From Bacteroidales bacterium (GTDB lineage Bacteria > Bacteroidota > Bacteroidia > Bacteroidales > UBA12077): a stretch of DNA of 9,006 bases. The position numbers were made by a program, and so were the translations under genes. This document shows positions 5,820 through 9,006 of this stretch, piece by piece (the first letter of the stretch is position 1; every line of letters begins with the position of its first letter). Below the pieces are notes generated by a model, which saw only the letters and a program-made list of their open reading frames with translations, was not told the DNA's origin and ran no database searches. The stretch spans positions 1-9,006 of the forward strand of contig JASGMZ010000113.1 in assembly GCA_030156305.1 (NCBI GenBank). The letters run 5' to 3'.

Positions 5820-8288
5820 ATGAGTGATAAATCAGAATTCAGAAATAAAAACATGAATATTTTCTTTGCAGGGGATATGGAGGCCGATGGAGATTTTATT
5901 CCCTTAATTTCAGATGATGAAGATGATGTGGATATGAAAAAAACTGAAATGCCCAAAGAACTGCCAATTCTACCTTTACGGAATACCGTTCTTTTCCCGG
6001 GAGTAATCTTGCCTATTACCGTAGGCAGAAAGAAATCAATAAAACTGGTTAATGATATTTATAAAGGGGATAAAATCATTGGTACGGTTGCCCAAAAAGA
6101 TGCCAGAGTGAATGAACCTGAAGAGAAAGATATTTATAAAACAGGTACGGTTGCCCATATTTTAAAAGTACTTGAAATGCCCGATGGCAGCACATCTGTT
6201 ATTATCCAGGGGCGCCAGCGTTTTAAAATTAATGAAATAGTTCAGGATGAGCCCTATCACAAAGCAACCGTTACATTACTTATTGATGCGCTACCCAAAG
6301 ATGACAACCGGGAATTTGAAGCTATTGTGGGATCTTTAAAAGATCTTTCTTTACGAATCATTAACCTTTCGAGCCATATTCCGCCCGAAACTTCATTTGC
6401 AGTAAAAAATATCGAAAATCCGAAGTTCCTGGTTAATTTTATTTGCTCTAACAGCGATATCGAAATGAAAGAAAAGCAAAAACTCATTGAAATTGAGGAC
6501 TTAAAAGAACGCTCCATTCAACTTCTTGAACTGTTAAGTAAAGAAGTACAAATGCTCGAGCTTAAAAACGATATCCAAAGCAAAGTAAAAACTGATTTAG
6601 ATCGTCAACAACGAGAATACTTATTACACCAGCAAATGAAAACCATTCAGGACGAGCTGGGAGGAAGCCCTATTGACCAGGAAATTGAAGAGTTGAAAAA
6701 ACGGGCTAAAAACAAAAAATGGAACAAAGAGGTAGCCGAAATTTTTAATAAGGAGCTAAAAAAAATGAACCGGTTAAATCCGGCAACCGGAGAATATTCG
6801 GTACAACTAAACTATTTACAAACATTGCTTGATTTACCCTGGAGCGAATTTACCCAGGATAACTTTGACCTTAAGCGAGCCCAAAAAATTCTCGACGAGG
6901 ATCATTTTGGACTGGAAAATGTTAAAGACCGTATTTTAGAATATCTCGCTGTTTTAAAACTAAAGGGTGATTTAAAATCGCCAATTCTTTGCTTGTATGG
7001 CCCTCCGGGAGTTGGTAAAACATCGCTTGGTAAATCTATCGCTAAAGCACTGGATCGAAAATATGTAAGAATGTCGTTGGGAGGATTACACGACGAAGCA
7101 GAAATCCGTGGCCACCGAAAAACCTATATAGGAGCCATGCCTGGCCGTATTATTCAAAATATTAAAAAAGCAAAATCGGCAAACCCTGTTTTTATTCTCG
7201 ATGAAATTGACAAGGTAAGTAACGATTTTCATGGCGATCCGGCTTCGGCGCTGCTCGAAGTGTTAGACCCTGAGCAAAACAGCTCTTTTCATGATAATTA
7301 CCTGGAACTGGAATTTGATCTTTCCAATGTAATGTTCGTGGCAACAGCCAATACCTTATCAACCATTAGCCCTGCATTACGCGACAGAATGGAAATGATT
7401 GAGATTAGTGGTTATATTGTAGAAGAAAAGATTGAAATTGCTAAAAGACACTTAATCCCTAAACAACTTAAAGCGCATGGCGTAAAAGAATCACAAGTAT
7501 CGTTTAGCAAAAATGTGCTCGAATATATCATCGAAAATCATACTCGCGAATCGGGTGTAAGAACCTTAGATAAAACCCTGGCTAAAGTTATCCGGAACAT
7601 TGCCCGAAAAATTGCTTTGGAAGAAAAATTTAACAAATCACTAAGCATTAGTGATATTAAAGAAATATTAGGGCCTCCCGAATTTTCAAAAGAAAAATAC
7701 CAGGGCAATGATTTTGCAGGTGTTGTTACCGGATTAGCATGGACTGCAGCTGGGGGTGAAATTTTATTTGTTGAAAGTAGCTTAAGCAAAGGAAAAGGGA
7801 AATTAACCCTTACCGGCAATTTAGGTGAAGTGATGAAAGAATCGGCTGTAATTGCTTTAGAGTATATTAAATCGCATGCCGATGAATTAGACATACCTCA
7901 ATCGGCTTTCGAAAACTGGAATATACATATTCATGTGCCCGAAGGGGCCATTCCAAAAGACGGGCCGTCGGCCGGAATTACAATGGCAACATCTATTGCA
8001 TCTGTTTTTACCCAACGCAAAGTGAGAAATAAAATAGCTATGACAGGCGAAATCACACTTAGGGGCAAAGTGTTGCCCGTTGGTGGTATTAAAGAAAAAA
8101 TCCTGGCAGCTAAACGTGCTAATATTACCGATATTATTTTATCGGAAGAAAACAAAAAAGACATTGCCAAAATTAAAGATATTTATCTGAAAGGATTAAA
8201 CTTCCATTTTGTAAAAGAAATTATGGATGTTTTAAATATTGCGCTCCTAAAAGAGAAGGTAAAAAAGCCATTAAAAATTAATGAATAA
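5820..8288 (+). CDS. lon: ATP-dependent endopeptidase La (Lon protease)
   Basis: This 822-residue protein is a LonA-type cytoplasmic quality-control protease that degrades misfolded and regulatory proteins as a hexamer. Residues 1-47 are an acidic extension (SDDEDDVD) absent from E. coli Lon (784 residues) but common in Bacteroidota. The LON N-terminal substrate-binding domain begins at LPILPLRNTVLFPG (L48) and runs to about 250, followed by a coiled coil with LLHQQMKTIQDELGG. The AAA+ domain carries Walker A GPPGVGKT at 394-401 and Walker B FILDEID with D461 and E462. The protease domain has the Ser-Lys dyad: S717 in KDGPSAG and K760 in GGIKEK, 43 residues apart as in E. coli S679/K722. All key residues are intact. 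ATG 5820 is supported by AAAGGA at 5803-5808, although 11 nt away; ATG 5853 is an alternative. Control may involve the sigma-54-like site upstream. Confidence 0.98.
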   Translation: MSDKSEFRNKNMNIFFAGDMEADGDFIPLISDDEDDVDMKKTEMPKELPILPLRNTVLFPGVILPITVGRKKSIKLVNDIYKGDKIIGTVAQKDARVNEPEEKDIYKTGTVAHILKVLEMPDGSTSVIIQGRQRFKINEIVQDEPYHKATVTLLIDALPKDDNREFEAIVGSLKDLSLRIINLSSHIPPETSFAVKNIENPKFLVNFICSNSDIEMKEKQKLIEIEDLKERSIQLLELLSKEVQMLELKNDIQSKVKTDLDRQQREYLLHQQMKTIQDELGGSPIDQEIEELKKRAKNKKWNKEVAEIFNKELKKMNRLNPATGEYSVQLNYLQTLLDLPWSEFTQDNFDLKRAQKILDEDHFGLENVKDRILEYLAVLKLKGDLKSPILCLYGPPGVGKTSLGKSIAKALDRKYVRMSLGGLHDEAEIRGHRKTYIGAMPGRIIQNIKKAKSANPVFILDEIDKVSNDFHGDPASALLEVLDPEQNSSFHDNYLELEFDLSNVMFVATANTLSTISPALRDRMEMIEISGYIVEEKIEIAKRHLIPKQLKAHGVKESQVSFSKNVLEYIIENHTRESGVRTLDKTLAKVIRNIARKIALEEKFNKSLSISDIKEILGPPEFSKEKYQGNDFAGVVTGLAWTAAGGEILFVESSLSKGKGKLTLTGNLGEVMKESAVIALEYIKSHADELDIPQSAFENWNIHIHVPEGAIPKDGPSAGITMATSIASVFTQRKVRNKIAMTGEITLRGKVLPVGGIKEKILAAKRANITDIILSEENKKDIAKIKDIYLKGLNFHFVKEIMDVLNIALLKEKVKKPLKINE

Positions 8289-8318
8289 CTTGACAAATAA
8301 ATTTTATTCATTAAATTT

Positions 8319-8337
8319 ATCTGTTAAATAAACAGAT
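8319..8337. repeat. Short inverted repeat between lon and the LiaF-like gene
   Basis: ATCTGTT (8319-8325) and AACAGAT (8331-8337) are perfect complements around a 5-nt AT spacer. The repeat ends 5 nt before the ATG at 8343. There is no following T tract, so it is not a classical terminator. It could be an operator, a translation-controlling hairpin, or chance. Confidence 0.35.
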
Positions 8338-8342
8338 GTTTA

Positions 8343-8891
8343 ATGCTTAAAATTATGAAAATGGGAGCAGGCCTTTTTTGGGGAATTTTACTTATTCTTA
8401 TTGGCTTAGGAATAGTAATTCGTGTTGTGTTCAATATCGATTTCCCTCTGATAAAATTTATTATTGCCTTTTTCTTTATTTTTATTGGCATTAAAATGCT
8501 TATTGGAAACTACAATTTTTCGGTTGGTAAAGCCGATGAAGATACAACAATCTTTAGTGAAAGTAAGGTGCAAGGGCTGGATGACAATTTTAAAGAATAT
8601 AGTGTAATTTTTGGAAGTACGATTATTGATTTAAGAGATGTTGATTTATCAAAAGGTTCTAAAGAAATAAAAATCAACACCATTTTTGGAAGTTCTGTGG
8701 TGAAAATTAATGAACACACACCGTTAAAAATAAAAACGGATGCAGCTTTTGCTTCGGCAAAATTACCTAATGGGCATACTGCTGCATTTGGAACAGGGCG
8801 ATACGAAAATGAACTTTTCAGAAAGGATACAAACCATATTTATATTAAAGGGGATGTTGTATTCGGTAGCCTTGAAATAAAAAGCTATTGA
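8343..8891 (+). CDS. LiaF-like membrane protein (two helices plus beta-repeat domain)
   Basis: This 182-residue protein has two closely spaced hydrophobic helices at about residues 9-28 and 34-53, separated by a short loop, then a soluble C-terminal domain of alternating beta-strands. In that domain the motif (I/V)FGS recurs at 89-92, 114-117 and 173-176, with FAS in AAFASAKLPNG between them. This is typical of LiaF-like / cell-wall-active antibiotics response proteins. In Firmicutes LiaF restrains the LiaRS envelope-stress system. In Bacteroidota the role is not known, and no LiaRS-like sensor-regulator pair lies in the window. It starts 54 nt after lon with no strong terminator, so cotranscription is plausible. 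ATG 8343 is the most upstream start; ATG 8355 or 8361 would only remove a few residues before the first helix. No Shine-Dalgarno is seen. Confidence 0.75.
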   Translation: MLKIMKMGAGLFWGILLILIGLGIVIRVVFNIDFPLIKFIIAFFFIFIGIKMLIGNYNFSVGKADEDTTIFSESKVQGLDDNFKEYSVIFGSTIIDLRDVDLSKGSKEIKINTIFGSSVVKINEHTPLKIKTDAAFASAKLPNGHTAAFGTGRYENELFRKDTNHIYIKGDVVFGSLEIKSY

Positions 8892-8935
8892 TTTATTATA
8901 AACAAACTAAGGGCTTGTAAGTAAATAACCTATAC

Positions 8936-9006
8936 ATTTTGGCTTGTTCTTTTGCCCTTTTTCTTCGTTGTAAAATCGTTAAATAGCTATGGCTATTCGC
9001 CTCATT
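8936..9006. repeat. Probable truncated dispersed intergenic repeat at the window edge
   Basis: Starting with ATTTTGGCTTGTTCTTTTGC the sequence has no reading frame of note. It contains a hairpin AATAGC (8982-8987) / GCTATT (8992-8997) with loop TATG. I recall closely similar text (AAAATCGTTAAATAGCTATGG, shortened here) recurring between Bacteroidota genes as the left half of a long inverted repeat whose other half would read AGAACAAGCCAAAAT. That other half lies outside the window, so the call rests on memory and the visible inner hairpin. The first nine bases also match 54-62 of the left-edge repeat. Confidence 0.4.

Noticed and set aside
7538..7894. Minus-strand 118-residue reading frame inside lon
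   Set aside because: It is a shadow of the conserved Lon protease-domain coding sequence and shows no family features or start context.
1..9006. A dedicated novel system such as defence island, CRISPR, biosynthetic cluster or mobile element
   Set aside because: The genes are recognisable core or envelope families separated by terminators; no direct-repeat array, transposase, integrase, toxin or nuclease was found on either strand.

Overview
The window looks like a stretch of core chromosome from an AT-rich member of the Bacteroidota, probably Bacteroidales/Marinilabiliales-like, although the exact lineage is inference. The evidence is threefold. Promoter-like sites fit the Bacteroidota pattern TTTG-N19-TAnnTTTG (best example 4058-4088). 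Most start codons lack a Shine-Dalgarno sequence. Several genes are of types common in this phylum: type B ribosomal protein L31, a GlmU-like sugar nucleotidyltransferase/hexapeptide protein, a Lon protease with an acidic N-terminal extension, and a large class V aminotransferase. All seven convincing genes lie on the + strand.

Layout. Positions 1-205 hold no convincing gene but contain two inverted-repeat structures: a ~62-bp imperfect hairpin and a 20-bp perfect palindrome. At 206-1552 there is a polytopic membrane protein of the polysaccharide flippase (Wzx/MATE-like) type. At 1641-2408 there is a Bax inhibitor-1/YccA-family membrane protein, closed by a clear intrinsic terminator. At 2560-4032 there is a class V PLP aminotransferase related to cysteine desulfurases. 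At 4148-4405 is rpmE2 (L31 type B), with its own promoter, an unusually good Shine-Dalgarno and a strong terminator. At 4497-5684 is the GlmU-like protein. At 5820-8288 is the ATP-dependent protease Lon, preceded by a possible sigma-54 promoter. At 8343-8891 is a small LiaF-like membrane protein. The right edge (about 8936-9006) looks like part of another dispersed repeat, cut by the window end.

How the genes relate. The terminators after the Bax-inhibitor gene and after rpmE2 split the region into short transcription units, so this is a row of housekeeping and envelope genes and not one operon. The flippase and the GlmU-like protein point to cell-surface polysaccharide or nucleotide-sugar metabolism. 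Lon and the LiaF-like protein are plausibly one stress-related unit, given the 54-nt gap and no clear terminator between them. I found no CRISPR array, tRNA, rRNA, transposase, toxin-antitoxin pair or defence system. The points most worth a second look are the control region in front of lon, the repeats at both ends, and the unassigned aminotransferase and GlmU-like enzymes.
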